From the NCBI RefSeq assembly GCF_009720385.1, contig NZ_WARX01000034.1, positions 62,001 through 126,000 on the forward strand: a stretch of 64,000 nt of DNA. Reading direction: 5' to 3'. This DNA is from Catellatospora vulcania (GTDB taxonomy: Bacteria > Actinomycetota > Actinomycetes > Mycobacteriales > Micromonosporaceae). Within the stretch, counting starts at the first letter, position 1. Every line of letters starts with the position of its first letter. Positions 15,491 through 23,503 of this stretch are shown here, piece after piece. Position numbers and translations under genes: made by a program. The notes beneath the pieces were generated by a model. It had not been told where the DNA came from. It was given only the letters and a program-made list of their open reading frames with translations, and made no database searches.

Positions 15491-17149
15491 TCACTCCACC
15501 CGTACGAGCCCGTCCGGGCGGTCGTCCGACTTCTTCGCCGGCTCGTCGCCGCCCTCGACGCCGAGATCCGCGCCCTCGGCTGCCGCCGACTCCATGGCGA
15601 GGCGGTCCGCGCCGCTCAGCGTGCTCAGCGGCTTCTCCTTGATGAACAGCACCACGACGAACGCCAGCGCCGCGATCGGCGCGCCGACCAGGAACAGGTC
15701 CGCGGTGGCCAGGCCGTAGATCTCGGCGATGATCGCCTTGATCTCCGGCGGCAGCGTGGCCAGGTCGGGAACCTGGCTGCCGCTGCTGCCCGCGGGCGCG
15801 GGGCCGAAGCGCTCCTCGCTCAGCGCGGTGATCCGGGCGGTCATCACCGCGCCGAGCGCGCTGACACCGACCGCGCTGCCCATGCTGCGGAAGAAGGTCA
15901 GCACCGAGGTGGTGACGCCCAGGTCGTGGGCCGGCACGTCGTTCTGGGCCGCCAGCACCAGGTTCTGCATGAGCAGGCCCACCCCGATGCCGAGCACCGC
16001 CATGTACACCGACACCAGCAGCACGCTGGTGGTGTGGTCGATGGTGCCCAGCAGCAGCATGCCGACGGTCATCACGACGGCGCCCACGACCAGGTAGATC
16101 TTCCACTTGCCGAACTTGGTGATGAGGCCGCCCGCGACGGTCGACGAGACCAGCAGGCCGAAGATCATGGGCAGGCTCATCAGGCCGGCCACCGTCGGCG
16201 ACTTGCCCAGCGAGATCTGGAAGTACTGCGACAGGAACACCGCGCCGCCCATCAGCGCCAGACCGACCAGCACGCTGGCGATCGTGGTGAGGGTGACGGT
16301 GCGGCTGCGGAAGATGCCGAGCGGGATGATCGGCTCCGCGGCCCGCGACTCGACGAACACGGCCAGCGCCAGCAGCACCAGACCGCCGGTCACCAGGATC
16401 GCCGTCCAGGTGGAGGCCCACTCGAACTTGCTGCCGGCCAGGGTCGACCAGATCAGCAGGGTCGAGACACCCGCGGTGATCAGGAACGCGCCCAGGTAGT
16501 CGATCTTCACCTTGCCCGGCGGCGTCGCCGGCAGGTGCAGGGTGCGCTGCAGCAGGTAGATGGCGAGCAGGGTGAACGGGACGCCGATGAAGAACGTCCA
16601 GCGCCAGCCCAGCCACGAGGTGTCGACCAGCACGCCGCCGATGAGCGGCCCGGCGATGGTGCCGATGCCGAACACCGCGCCGAAGATGCCCGAGTAGCGG
16701 CCCATCTCGCGCGGCGGGATCATCGCCGCCATGACGATCATGGCCAGCGCGGTCATGCCGCCCGCGCCGACGCCCTGCACGACCCGGCTGACGAGCAGGA
16801 TCTCGACGTTCGGGGTGAAGCCCGCGATGAGCGAGCCGACCACGAACAGGCTGAGCGAGAGCTGGATGAGCAGCTTCTTGCTGTACAGGTCGGCCGCTTT
16901 GCCCCACAGCGGGACGGTGGCGGTCATCGCCAGCAGCTCGGTGGTGACGATCCAGGTGTAGACGGACTGGCTGCCGTCGAGCGCGGCGATGATGCGCGGC
17001 AGCGCGTTGGCCACGACCGTCCCCGCCAGGATGGACACGAACATGCCCAGCATCAGCCCGGACAGCGCCTGCATCACCTCGCGGCGCGACATGGGCACCG
17101 TGTCGGGGTCCGATCCGGCCTTCTGCGCCGGTATGTCGGTCGTGGTCAT
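15491..17149 (-). CDS. MFS multidrug efflux transporter, 14-TM DHA2 type
   Basis: 552 residues from ATG 17149 (GAGGAAG upstream); an in-frame start at 17188 is rejected for lack of a ribosome site. Motif A-like PLWGKAADLYSKK follows TM2, and motif C (GAVFGIGTIAGPLIGG) lies in TM5, the antiporter signature. Fourteen membrane segments fit the EmrB/QacA drug:H+ antiporter class. A hydrophilic tail of about 60 residues, acidic and lysine-rich, closes the protein. It is the second gene behind a tetR gene (gap 89 bp) whose palindromic operator probably controls both. Confidence 0.92.
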   Translation of the reverse strand: MTTTDIPAQKAGSDPDTVPMSRREVMQALSGLMLGMFVSILAGTVVANALPRIIAALDGSQSVYTWIVTTELLAMTATVPLWGKAADLYSKKLLIQLSLSLFVVGSLIAGFTPNVEILLVSRVVQGVGAGGMTALAMIVMAAMIPPREMGRYSGIFGAVFGIGTIAGPLIGGVLVDTSWLGWRWTFFIGVPFTLLAIYLLQRTLHLPATPPGKVKIDYLGAFLITAGVSTLLIWSTLAGSKFEWASTWTAILVTGGLVLLALAVFVESRAAEPIIPLGIFRSRTVTLTTIASVLVGLALMGGAVFLSQYFQISLGKSPTVAGLMSLPMIFGLLVSSTVAGGLITKFGKWKIYLVVGAVVMTVGMLLLGTIDHTTSVLLVSVYMAVLGIGVGLLMQNLVLAAQNDVPAHDLGVTTSVLTFFRSMGSAVGVSALGAVMTARITALSEERFGPAPAGSSGSQVPDLATLPPEIKAIIAEIYGLATADLFLVGAPIAALAFVVVLFIKEKPLSTLSGADRLAMESAAAEGADLGVEGGDEPAKKSDDRPDGLVRVE

Positions 17150-17238
17150 TCTCTTCCTCACGTGGTGCGGCAACCGGGTGAGGGTCACCCGGGGGGATCA
17201 GGGGCGCCGACACGGGATCGCGCCGACGCAAGCGGCGG

Positions 17239-17856
17239 TCAGTGCGGATCGGGCAGCCCGGCGGCCAGGCCCGCGAACGCCTCGTCCACTAGCGCGCCCA
17301 GCGACAGGCTGCCGCGCGCCTCCATCCAGCGGGTGGCGGCGACCCGGTAGGCGGCGCTGGTGGTGGCCACCACCAGCGCCGGGTATCCGTGGACCGCGGG
17401 GTCGAGGCCGAGGTGGGCGGCGATCTGCCCGGTGGTGGCGCGTTCGGCCTCGGCGTTGCTGAGCACCAGCCGCGGCAGCAGTTGCGGGCTGCGATGGATG
17501 ATCTCCATGCGCAGGAACCAGTGGTCGCGGTCGGCCTCCATGGCGGCGACGACCAGCAGCACGGCGCGGCGTACCGCCTCCAGCACCGGCATGGTCGGCA
17601 GCAGCACGGCCAGCCGGGCGCGCATCGCCTCGACCTCCACCAGGTGGTCGCCGAGCACGGCGTCCTCCTTGGAGGCGAAGTAGTTGAAGAAGGTGCGCGA
17701 GGACACGCCCGCCTCGGCGCTGATGTCGTCGACGGTGACCTGGTCGAAGCCGCGCAGCGCGCACAGCCGCAGCGCCGCGCCGGTCAGCGCGGCGCGGGTC
17801 TGCTGCTTGCGGAGATCGCGCCGGCCCAGCGGCGCGTCCTGGTCGATCGGGGTCAC
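17239..17856 (-). CDS. TetR-family repressor of the adjacent efflux pump
   Basis: 205 residues from GTG 17856. The N-terminal helix-turn-helix is typical (VTVDDISAEAGVSSRTFFNYFASKEDAVL); the C-terminal half is a generic ligand domain. It precedes the DHA2 transporter on the same strand. A near-ideal palindrome at 17872-17896 lies 16 bp upstream of its start, so autoregulation and pump repression relieved by a drug-like ligand is the expected logic. Confidence 0.93.
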   Translation of the reverse strand: MTPIDQDAPLGRRDLRKQQTRAALTGAALRLCALRGFDQVTVDDISAEAGVSSRTFFNYFASKEDAVLGDHLVEVEAMRARLAVLLPTMPVLEAVRRAVLLVVAAMEADRDHWFLRMEIIHRSPQLLPRLVLSNAEAERATTGQIAAHLGLDPAVHGYPALVVATTSAAYRVAATRWMEARGSLSLGALVDEAFAGLAAGLPDPH

Positions 17857-17871
17857 GCGCCGATCAAACCT

Positions 17872-17896
17872 TAAACTTGCAGTGGCTGCAAGTTTA
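17872..17896. promoter_or_regulatory. TetR operator upstream of the tetR-MFS pair
   Basis: Perfect 11-bp inverted repeat TAAACTTGCAG / CTGCAAGTTTA with spacer TGG. It is markedly AT-rich for this genome, placed directly before the tetR start, and typical in size for a TetR dimer site. Confidence 0.88.
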
Positions 17897-18112
17897 TTTG
17901 ACGCCGTGTCGTCCGGCCCCGCGAACCGGTCAACACGGTTGCGAGCGGGACGGACCTGCCACTAAGGTCAGGCGCTGTGACTGCCGGGTCGGCCCAGTGC
18001 CGTGATCAGATGAGGCATCCGGCTGAGCCGTGATCGCCCGGCGGGCCCGTGGCCCGCCCTCCTTCCACCGTCGCCCGCAAAAGCGGAGCCTGCCGAGGAA
18101 GGAGGTGATCGC

Positions 18113-18319
18113 ATGTCCCGCTTCGAAGAACTCAACGCCGGTGACGTCCTGGTCGGCCAGGTCGTCCAGATCGTGCCGTTCGGCGCCTTCGTCAGCATCG
18201 CCGACGACGCCCACGGCCTGCTGCACGGCGAGACCGAGCCGCAGGTCGGCTCGAGCGTCACGGTACAGATCATCGAGATCGATCGTGAACGCAGGCGCGC
18301 CAGCCTGAAGCCGGCGTGA
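18113..18319 (+). CDS. Small single-S1-domain RNA-binding protein
   Basis: 68 residues from ATG 18113. Nearly the whole protein is one S1/OB-fold domain (GDVLVGQVVQIVPFGAFVSI, then HGLLHGE, then VTVQIIEIDRERRRASL), matching the repeats of ribosomal protein S1. It probably binds single-stranded RNA in the cytoplasm. The upstream AAGGAGGTGATC (18099-18110) pairs with 12 contiguous bases of the usual actinobacterial 16S 3' end, unusually long for a Shine-Dalgarno, so strong translation is expected. It is close to CBS and UspA genes, which suggests a stress context. Confidence 0.88.
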   Translation: MSRFEELNAGDVLVGQVVQIVPFGAFVSIADDAHGLLHGETEPQVGSSVTVQIIEIDRERRRASLKPA

Positions 18320-18366
18320 CCACGGCGGGGGAGGCGGCGCGAGCCGTCTCCCCCGCTCCCGCCCGG

Positions 18367-18798
18367 TCACCGGGCGAGCAGGGCGACCAGATCGCTGCCC
18401 GTCACCACCCCGACCGCCACCCCGCGGGCGTCGACCACCGCCACCGCGTCCACGCAGGCCGTGCGCATCAGCCGGGCCGCGTCCACCACCGCCGCCCCGC
18501 CCGCGACCACCGCCGGCGTGCGGTCCAGCACCGAGGAGACCCGCCGGTACGACAGTGCGGCCGGCTCGGCGGCCCACGCCGCGACGACCGACCGGTCCGC
18601 CAGCACGCCCACGCACCGCCCGCCCTCGTCGGTGACGACCAGGTGCCGCAGCCCCTCCCGGACCATCACCGCGAGCGCGTCGCCCAGCGTCGTCGACGTC
18701 GGCACGGAGTACGGCGGCGCGCTCATCACCTCGCTGATCTGCCGCCACGCCAGCCCCGCCGCCCGGTCCGGCCGATCCTGTGCGATCCGCTTGTCCAT
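18367..18798 (-). CDS. CBS-domain-pair protein
   Basis: 143 residues from ATG 18798 (GGAG upstream); an in-frame start at 18879 would run through a low-complexity stretch overlapping the UspA gene. Two CBS motifs cover about 20-75 and 80-140 (VREGLRHLVVTDEGGRCVGVLADRS; CVDAVAVVDARGVAVGVVTGSD). CBS pairs bind adenine nucleotides and act as energy sensors. It lies 26 bp downstream of the UspA gene on the same strand, a pairing common in hypoxia and dormancy regulons, and is probably cotranscribed with it. Confidence 0.9.
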   Translation of the reverse strand: MDKRIAQDRPDRAAGLAWRQISEVMSAPPYSVPTSTTLGDALAVMVREGLRHLVVTDEGGRCVGVLADRSVVAAWAAEPAALSYRRVSSVLDRTPAVVAGGAAVVDAARLMRTACVDAVAVVDARGVAVGVVTGSDLVALLAR

Positions 18799-18824
18799 GA
18801 CCAGCTCCTGACCTGCCCCGCGTC

Positions 18825-19712
18825 TTACCCGGCCGCGGGTTCCCCGGCGGGCTCGTGACGCACCATCAGCACCGGGCACGCCGCATGGTGCAGCAACTGC
18901 TGGCTGACCGAGCCCAGCAGCAACCCGGTGAACCCGCCCCGCCCCCGGGCGCCGACCACCATCAGCTGCGCCTGCTCGCTCAGGCGTACCAGCTCGCGCC
19001 CGGTCCGCCCGGACACCAGTTGGGTGCGGACCCGGACATCGGGGCAGCGCTTCTGCTCGCCGTCGAGGGCCGCGTCGAGTTCGTGCTGCTCGGCCGCGCG
19101 CGCGGCGTCCGCGTCGTAGAGCGCGGGCACGGAGTAGGACAACGTCGTGGCGGCGTCGTGCCAGACCCGCACCGCCAGCAGCTCCGCGTCGCGCTGCCGG
19201 GCCTCCAGGAACGCCTGCCGCACCGCCGACGCCGACCCCGGCGAGCCGTCGACCCCAAGCACGACCGGGCCGGGACGCCCCGCGCCGCGTACCACCAGCA
19301 CCGGGGTGGCGCAGTGCGCCGTGACCTCGACCGCGACCGAGCCCAGCAGCAGCCCGGTGAATCCGCCCAGCCCTCGGTCGCCGAGCACCAGCAGTTGCGC
19401 GCCCCGGGCGGCGGCCAGCAGCACGCCCGCAGGGCCGCCCGTGACCAGGTCCGCCGTCACCTCGACCCGGCCGTTCGCGGCTTTGGCCGCCGCGGTCGCC
19501 TCGGCGAGGATCCGCTCGGCATCATGGCGCAGCCCGCCCTCGGGCACGGCTTCGGACGCGCCGACGTCCACATGCATGAGCGGCCAGATGAAGGCGTGCA
19601 CGATCCGCAGCCCGCACCCGCGCCACGCCGCCTCCCGCACGGCCTCCCGCACCGCCGCCAGCGCCGACCCGGACCCGTCGACCCCCACCACGACCATCGC
19701 CTGCTCGCCCAT
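18825..19712 (-). CDS. Universal stress protein with two UspA domains
   Basis: 295 residues from ATG 19712. Two tandem UspA domains start at VVVGVDGS and VVLGVDGS. Each ends with a full ATP-binding motif G-x2-G-x9-GS (GDRGLGGFTGLLLGS, GARGRGGFTGLLLGS), so both halves should bind ATP. Such tandem proteins are typical of actinobacterial low-oxygen and dormancy regulons. The CBS gene follows on the same strand. Confidence 0.93.
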   Translation of the reverse strand: MGEQAMVVVGVDGSGSALAAVREAVREAAWRGCGLRIVHAFIWPLMHVDVGASEAVPEGGLRHDAERILAEATAAAKAANGRVEVTADLVTGGPAGVLLAAARGAQLLVLGDRGLGGFTGLLLGSVAVEVTAHCATPVLVVRGAGRPGPVVLGVDGSPGSASAVRQAFLEARQRDAELLAVRVWHDAATTLSYSVPALYDADAARAAEQHELDAALDGEQKRCPDVRVRTQLVSGRTGRELVRLSEQAQLMVVGARGRGGFTGLLLGSVSQQLLHHAACPVLMVRHEPAGEPAAG

Positions 19713-19960
19713 AGCCTCTCCCCCACCCCATTATCGATCACCCCGGACGAAACAGCTGCTCAGCCGCCCGACGGCCTTGGCTCACCGCGCGAAGAGCGCG
19801 GTTTCGGGTCAAGATCTGCCGGTCTGGCACGAGTCTCCGACCGGCGACAGCGATCTCCACAGAGGTAGCGCCCTGCGCGCTCCGAACGGGGAATCCGGCG
19901 AAGGGCGAGCGGGCCGGGAGGGCGCGGCGCACATTGGAAGAAGACCAGGTGGGAGGCGGT

Positions 19961-20491
19961 GTGGCGCTCGACGGGAGCACGTTCGCGCAGACGGTCTACG
20001 CCGACGACGTGGTGGCGTCCAACGCGGCCATGGGAGCGATGGTCCGCGAGATGGGCTGGCCGCCGCAGAGCGTGCAGGCGTTCCGCGACCAGGCCCGCGA
20101 GCGGCTGGCCGCGCTGGCGCCCGGCGGAGTTCTGCCCCGCTCCCCGCTCGCCCGCGAGATCACCGTCCCGCTGCCGGCGGGGTCGATGAGTGCCCGGGTG
20201 TTCGACGCGCCCACGCCGACCGGCCTCTACCTGCACGTCCACGGCGGAGGCTGGACCGTCGGGGCGGCCGACGAGCAGGACTCCTACCTGGAGGACCTGG
20301 TCCGCGGCACCGAGGACCCGCTGCTCGACGACTCCCTGTTCCTGTACGCCCGGCTGCTCGCCGCCCGGTCGCCCGCGCAGATCCAGGTGGTGCCGGGTGC
20401 GGGCCACAGCTTCAACCTGATGCCGCTGTCGGTGTCCGGGCCCGCCAACGAGGTCGTGTACGGCTTCCTCGCCGCGGCGCTCGCCGCCTGA
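19961..20491 (+). pseudogene. Alpha/beta-hydrolase (HSL family) with in-frame internal deletion removing the nucleophile
   Basis: 176 residues from GTG 19961 (GGGAGG upstream). The N-terminal half is a normal hormone-sensitive-lipase-type hydrolase up to the oxyanion motif HVHGGGWTVGAADEQD. It then jumps directly to sequence that normally follows ~130 residues later: GTEDPLLDDS with the catalytic Asp, and GAGHSFNLM with the catalytic His. The strand carrying the nucleophile (GxSxG) is missing, and the total is ~130 residues shorter than the ~310 usual. The frame is kept across the junction (around 20278-20305), so one clean deletion is likely. The product cannot be a normal esterase. Confidence 0.82.
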
Positions 20492-20783
20492 CAGGTCCAC
20501 TGTCGCGAACCTGTCCGCGGATCTTCTCGCAGGTCGGCCGTTGCGGCAGCGGGAACCGGTCGGACAGCCCTCGCCGCGGGCACACCGTGGTGGGATGATC
20601 GGCGCGCCGCTCGCACGGCCCTGTCCGGCAACGCCCCTCAGCTCAACCGGACCGGTGCTGTGCGACCCTCGCGCACCGTACGTCCACCTCGGCCGATGTC
20701 GTTCCGAACTGGATGATCGCGGCCGCAGGGGCCCCGCGCCGCGGGAGCGCCGGCGTGAACGGTATCGGTGAGGGAGGAACGCT

Positions 20784-21257
20784 GTGACGCAGGCAGAAGC
20801 CGGCGCATTCAAGATTCTCAAGGGCCTGGGCATCGCGATCGTGATCGTGGTGTCGCTGGTGCTTATCGCGGTGTACTGGCAGCCCGTGCTGTCCACCATC
20901 GTCGACGTCTGGAACTACCTGATCGACCGCATCCCGACCGATGGCGGCCAGCGCACGGCGGTGCTGGTCTACATGATCGCGGCGGTGGTGATGGGCGTGC
21001 TGTTCTCGCAGGCCGGCCACTTCACCGCGTACGGCATCGCGATGGGCCTGGTGCCGCTGCTGTGGGTGCTGTTCTGGGAGGGCTTCCCGCCGCTCGGCCT
21101 GCACCCGGTGTGGACGTCCAACATGGGCGTCGCCCACCTGCGCCCGAGCCAGGTCGCGCTGTGGGCGGTCGTCGCCGCGGTGCTCACCACGCTGGTCTTC
21201 GTGCCGCTGGAGATGCGCGAGAAGTGGCAGCGCCGCCGGCGCTCCCGCCGGGGCTGA
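20784..21257 (+). CDS. Conserved-looking membrane protein, function unknown
   Basis: 157 residues from GTG 20784 (GGGAGG 8 bases upstream). Four hydrophobic segments lie at about 15-36, 60-78, 81-98 and 125-143, with a strongly basic tail (KWQRRRRSRRG). Short loops and no charged residues in the helices argue against a transporter with a polar path. I do not recognise a family. A strong hairpin terminator follows 11 bp after the stop. The ~290 bp upstream hold no gene I can support. Confidence 0.7.
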   Translation: MTQAEAGAFKILKGLGIAIVIVVSLVLIAVYWQPVLSTIVDVWNYLIDRIPTDGGQRTAVLVYMIAAVVMGVLFSQAGHFTAYGIAMGLVPLLWVLFWEGFPPLGLHPVWTSNMGVAHLRPSQVALWAVVAAVLTTLVFVPLEMREKWQRRRRSRRG

Positions 21258-21268
21258 GAAAAGCCGGG

Positions 21269-21301
21269 GCGGGTGGCGCCGGCATCGTCGGCGCCACCCG
21301 C
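21269..21301 (+). terminator. Terminator after the 157-aa membrane protein
   Basis: 13-bp perfect stem GCGGGTGGCGCCG (21269-21281) with 21289-21301, loop GCATCGT, starting 11 bp after the stop. Confidence 0.8.
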
Positions 21302-21356
21302 CTGGCCCGGTCCGGCCCCCGAGGCTACGCGAGAGCCGGCTCGGTCTTCGGGCACC

Positions 21357-21614
21357 TCACACGTAGGTCACCGTGTCGATGTAGGTGTACACGTCGTCAC
21401 GGACCATCAGGTGCGGTGCGGTCATGGTCTCCTCCACGACACCGGAGTCACTGCCGCAGATGACCACGGCCTTGTCCGATGAGACGTCGGAGATGATCCC
21501 TGCCTGCCACTTCCGCTCGCGGTGCACCCAGACCCGGTCTCCGGACTGGTACGAGTCGGTGGCCGCGATCTCGGCGGAAGCGCGCCGGGCGGGGTTGATC
21601 CTGGGAGCTGGCAT
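21357..21614 (-). CDS. Small basic/aromatic protein, paralogue of the gene at 57729
   Basis: 85 residues from ATG 21614; the upstream in-frame region to 21812 is the non-coding conserved module and is not counted. The core DRVWVHRERKWQAGI, AVVICGSD, TAPHLMVRDDVYTYID and final VTYV matches the gene at 57729 (DRVWVYRDGQWRAGI, ATVICRSS, TARYVARRDRIDLSID, LSYV) along its length. The pattern of a Trp-containing turn followed by short strands suggests a small SH3-like beta-barrel; that fold guess is inference. I do not recognise a named family. About 165 bp of upstream non-coding sequence is also shared with the paralogue. Confidence 0.78.
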   Translation of the reverse strand: MPAPRINPARRASAEIAATDSYQSGDRVWVHRERKWQAGIISDVSSDKAVVICGSDSGVVEETMTAPHLMVRDDVYTYIDTVTYV

Positions 21615-21658
21615 ACGTGCCTCACTGCGGCAAACGTGGTGCTCGCGGATGGGGGGTG

Positions 21659-21822
21659 GAGCCGGCCGGTCCGGGTTGTGTCCGTGCCGTCCGCCCGGTG
21701 CCGTGTTGCCACACCATCCGGGCCACAGATGCAAGTGCCACAATGCAAACGCTATGTCGTTGCGCCTCCCATCATGCAGACGATCCTGTGCAGGCGCAAG
21801 CGCCGGATGCACGTGCAGATGA
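21659..21822 (-). promoter_or_regulatory. Conserved upstream module of the small-protein family, copy A
   Basis: Read on the minus strand, this region aligns with 57417-57581. The first block (21822-21768) shares TCATCTGCACGTGCATC, GCGCTTGC and TGCACAGGAT; the second block (21696-21659) shares ACGGCACGGAC and CCCGGACCGGC. Spacing between blocks is 71 bp here and 73 bp in copy B. The palindrome TGCACGTGCA is at 21808-21817. The sequence does not conserve a reading frame, so a promoter/operator or structured RNA leader is likely. It lies in the 329-bp gap between this gene and the divergent GNAT gene. Confidence 0.75.
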
Positions 21823-21943
21823 CTTTTGGCATTCCTTCCCCGTACAGAGCGTCACCTGCCTGGCGTAACGCGGGCGACATCCTGATGAGATATGGCGTCC
21901 GCCGGCCTGGCCGACGTCCCACTTTTCGGGAAAAGATCGACAG

Positions 21944-22405
21944 GTGACCTCTGTGCGACCCGTCAAACCCGACGACCTCCCGGCACTGCTCGCCCTGATC
22001 GCCGACCACGCCGACTACGAACGAGCCGCGCCCGTGCCGCCCGGCCTCGGCGACCGGCTCGCTCCGGCCCTGTTCACCGACCCGCCGCGGCTGCGCTGCC
22101 TGGTCGCCGACGACGCCGGGACCCTCGTCGGGTACGCGACCTGGACCCGGGACTTCGCCACCTGGACCGGCCGCCACTACAGCCACCTTGACTGCCTCTA
22201 CCTCGCCGACCGCCACCGGGGCCGCGGCCTGGGCAGGCAGCTGCTCGACGCGGTGGTCGCGGCCTGCGGCGACGACGAGATCCAGTGGCAGACCCCGGCC
22301 TGGAACACCGACGCCCAGCGCTTCTACCAGCGCCTCGGCGCCCGCCCTGCCGAGAAGGTCCGCTACACCCTGAACCCGTCCGGGCCGGTGCACGGCACCG
22401 GCTGA
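21944..22405 (+). CDS. GNAT-family N-acetyltransferase
   Basis: 153 residues from GTG 21944; GTG 21953 is an alternative start with AGGTGA at better spacing. The GNAT acetyl-CoA loop is visible as DRHRGRGLGRQLLDAVV (motif A, R/Q-x-x-G-x-G/A), followed by the late motif B strand TPAWNTDAQRFYQRLGA. It probably acetylates a small amine or a protein N-terminus; the substrate is unknown. It is divergent from the small-protein gene across the conserved module. Confidence 0.9.
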   Translation: MTSVRPVKPDDLPALLALIADHADYERAAPVPPGLGDRLAPALFTDPPRLRCLVADDAGTLVGYATWTRDFATWTGRHYSHLDCLYLADRHRGRGLGRQLLDAVVAACGDDEIQWQTPAWNTDAQRFYQRLGARPAEKVRYTLNPSGPVHGTG

Positions 22406-22452
22406 TCGCTCGCCGACGAACAACGCGGCGATGCGGCGATGTGCCGCCAGGC

Positions 22453-23340
22453 TCAGACGACGTCCGCATCGCCGACCGGCACGGAGACCTCCGGCCGGGC
22501 AGCACCGGTCGGCGACCCGCTCAGCTCACCGAACCGGGCCAGCGCCAGCGCGCCGCCGACCGCGAGCAGGAAGCCGCCGACCGCGACCGGCACCCAGCCG
22601 GCTCGCGCCTCGTCGCCGAGCACCACGACTCCCACGACGGCGGGCAGCACGGTCTCCCCGATGACCATCGCCGCCGTGGCCGTGGTGACCGAGCCGCCCG
22701 ACAGCGCCATCGTCCACAGCACCAGCGCGATGAGACTGGAGGCGGCGACCAGGTAGGTCGCCGGTTCCCGCATCATGCGCGCCGGATCAAGCTCCGGCAG
22801 GGTGCGCGCGGCGAGCGCCAGCACCCCGAAGCACAGTCCCGCGCACAGCCCGAGGGTCATCGTGCGCCACCGGCCGGGCAGGCGGCCCGCGCCCGCGCCC
22901 AGCACGGCCAGCCCGACCAGGCTGGCGCCCAGCGCGGCGTAGAAGTCGGTGTGCGCGCGGTTCGCGCCCTCCGGTCCGGCCGACACACCGAGCAGGGCCA
23001 GACCCAGGCACACGGCGACCACGGCGAGTTTCTCGGCGCGGCCCAGCCGCTCCTTCATCACCACGGCCGCGGCGATCGCGGTCACCGCCAGCGCGGACGC
23101 GATCGCGGCCTGCACCAGAAACAGCGGCAGGTGCCGCAGCGCGACCAGTTCGAAGCCGAAACCGAGCAGGTCCAGGCCCAGGCCGGCGAGGAACGGCACG
23201 GTCATCCAGGCACGCAGCATCGACCGTGGATCGAGTTCGCTGACCGGCCCCGCCCCGCGCATGCCGACGGCCTGCATGACCGACGACAACCCGAAGCACA
23301 CGGCCGCCGCGAGCGCCCCGCACAGGCTCAGGATCAGCAC
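22453..23340 (-). CDS. DMT (EamA-like) permease
   Basis: 295 residues from GTG 23340. About nine to ten membrane segments are arranged as two similar halves, typical of the drug/metabolite transporter superfamily. TM1 (LCGALAAAVCFGLSSVMQ) and the Glu-rich end of TM4 (AAVVMKERLGRAEKL), recur as VVGVVVLGDEARAGW in the second half, as in EamA pairs. The substrate is unknown. It is divergent from the fucosidase operon. Confidence 0.85.
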   Translation of the reverse strand: MLILSLCGALAAAVCFGLSSVMQAVGMRGAGPVSELDPRSMLRAWMTVPFLAGLGLDLLGFGFELVALRHLPLFLVQAAIASALAVTAIAAAVVMKERLGRAEKLAVVAVCLGLALLGVSAGPEGANRAHTDFYAALGASLVGLAVLGAGAGRLPGRWRTMTLGLCAGLCFGVLALAARTLPELDPARMMREPATYLVAASSLIALVLWTMALSGGSVTTATAAMVIGETVLPAVVGVVVLGDEARAGWVPVAVGGFLLAVGGALALARFGELSGSPTGAARPEVSVPVGDADVV

Positions 23341-23422
23341 CGCTTCATCGTTTCACCGGGTTCCCGGCCCGACCGGCCGTTCCGCTGGTCTGACGGCGCT
23401 CCACGCGAATGCTATAGGATCT

Positions 23423-23451
23423 TTGACACCGCCGATGAAACCGTTTACTGT
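23423..23451 (+). promoter_or_regulatory. Sigma-70-type promoter with overlapping LacI-family operator (fucosidase operon)
   Basis: TTGACA (23423-23428), a 17-bp spacer, then TACTGT (23446-23451) is close to the vegetative consensus. AAACCGTTTA (23438-23447) inside the spacer and -10 fits the LacI/GalR half-site pattern (NAANCGNTTN), so repression by an unlinked sugar-responsive LacI protein is likely. Confidence 0.72.
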
Positions 23452-23503
23452 CCCTTCGTCCTGCGACTTCCCGGCCCGCCGGCCGCGTCCCCATCGGAGT
23501 GCC

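Noticed and set aside
20492-20783. Possible gene in the 292-bp gap before the 157-aa membrane protein
   Set aside because: Only shadow frames; weak repeat ACAGGT/ACCTGT near 20492 is too short to name.
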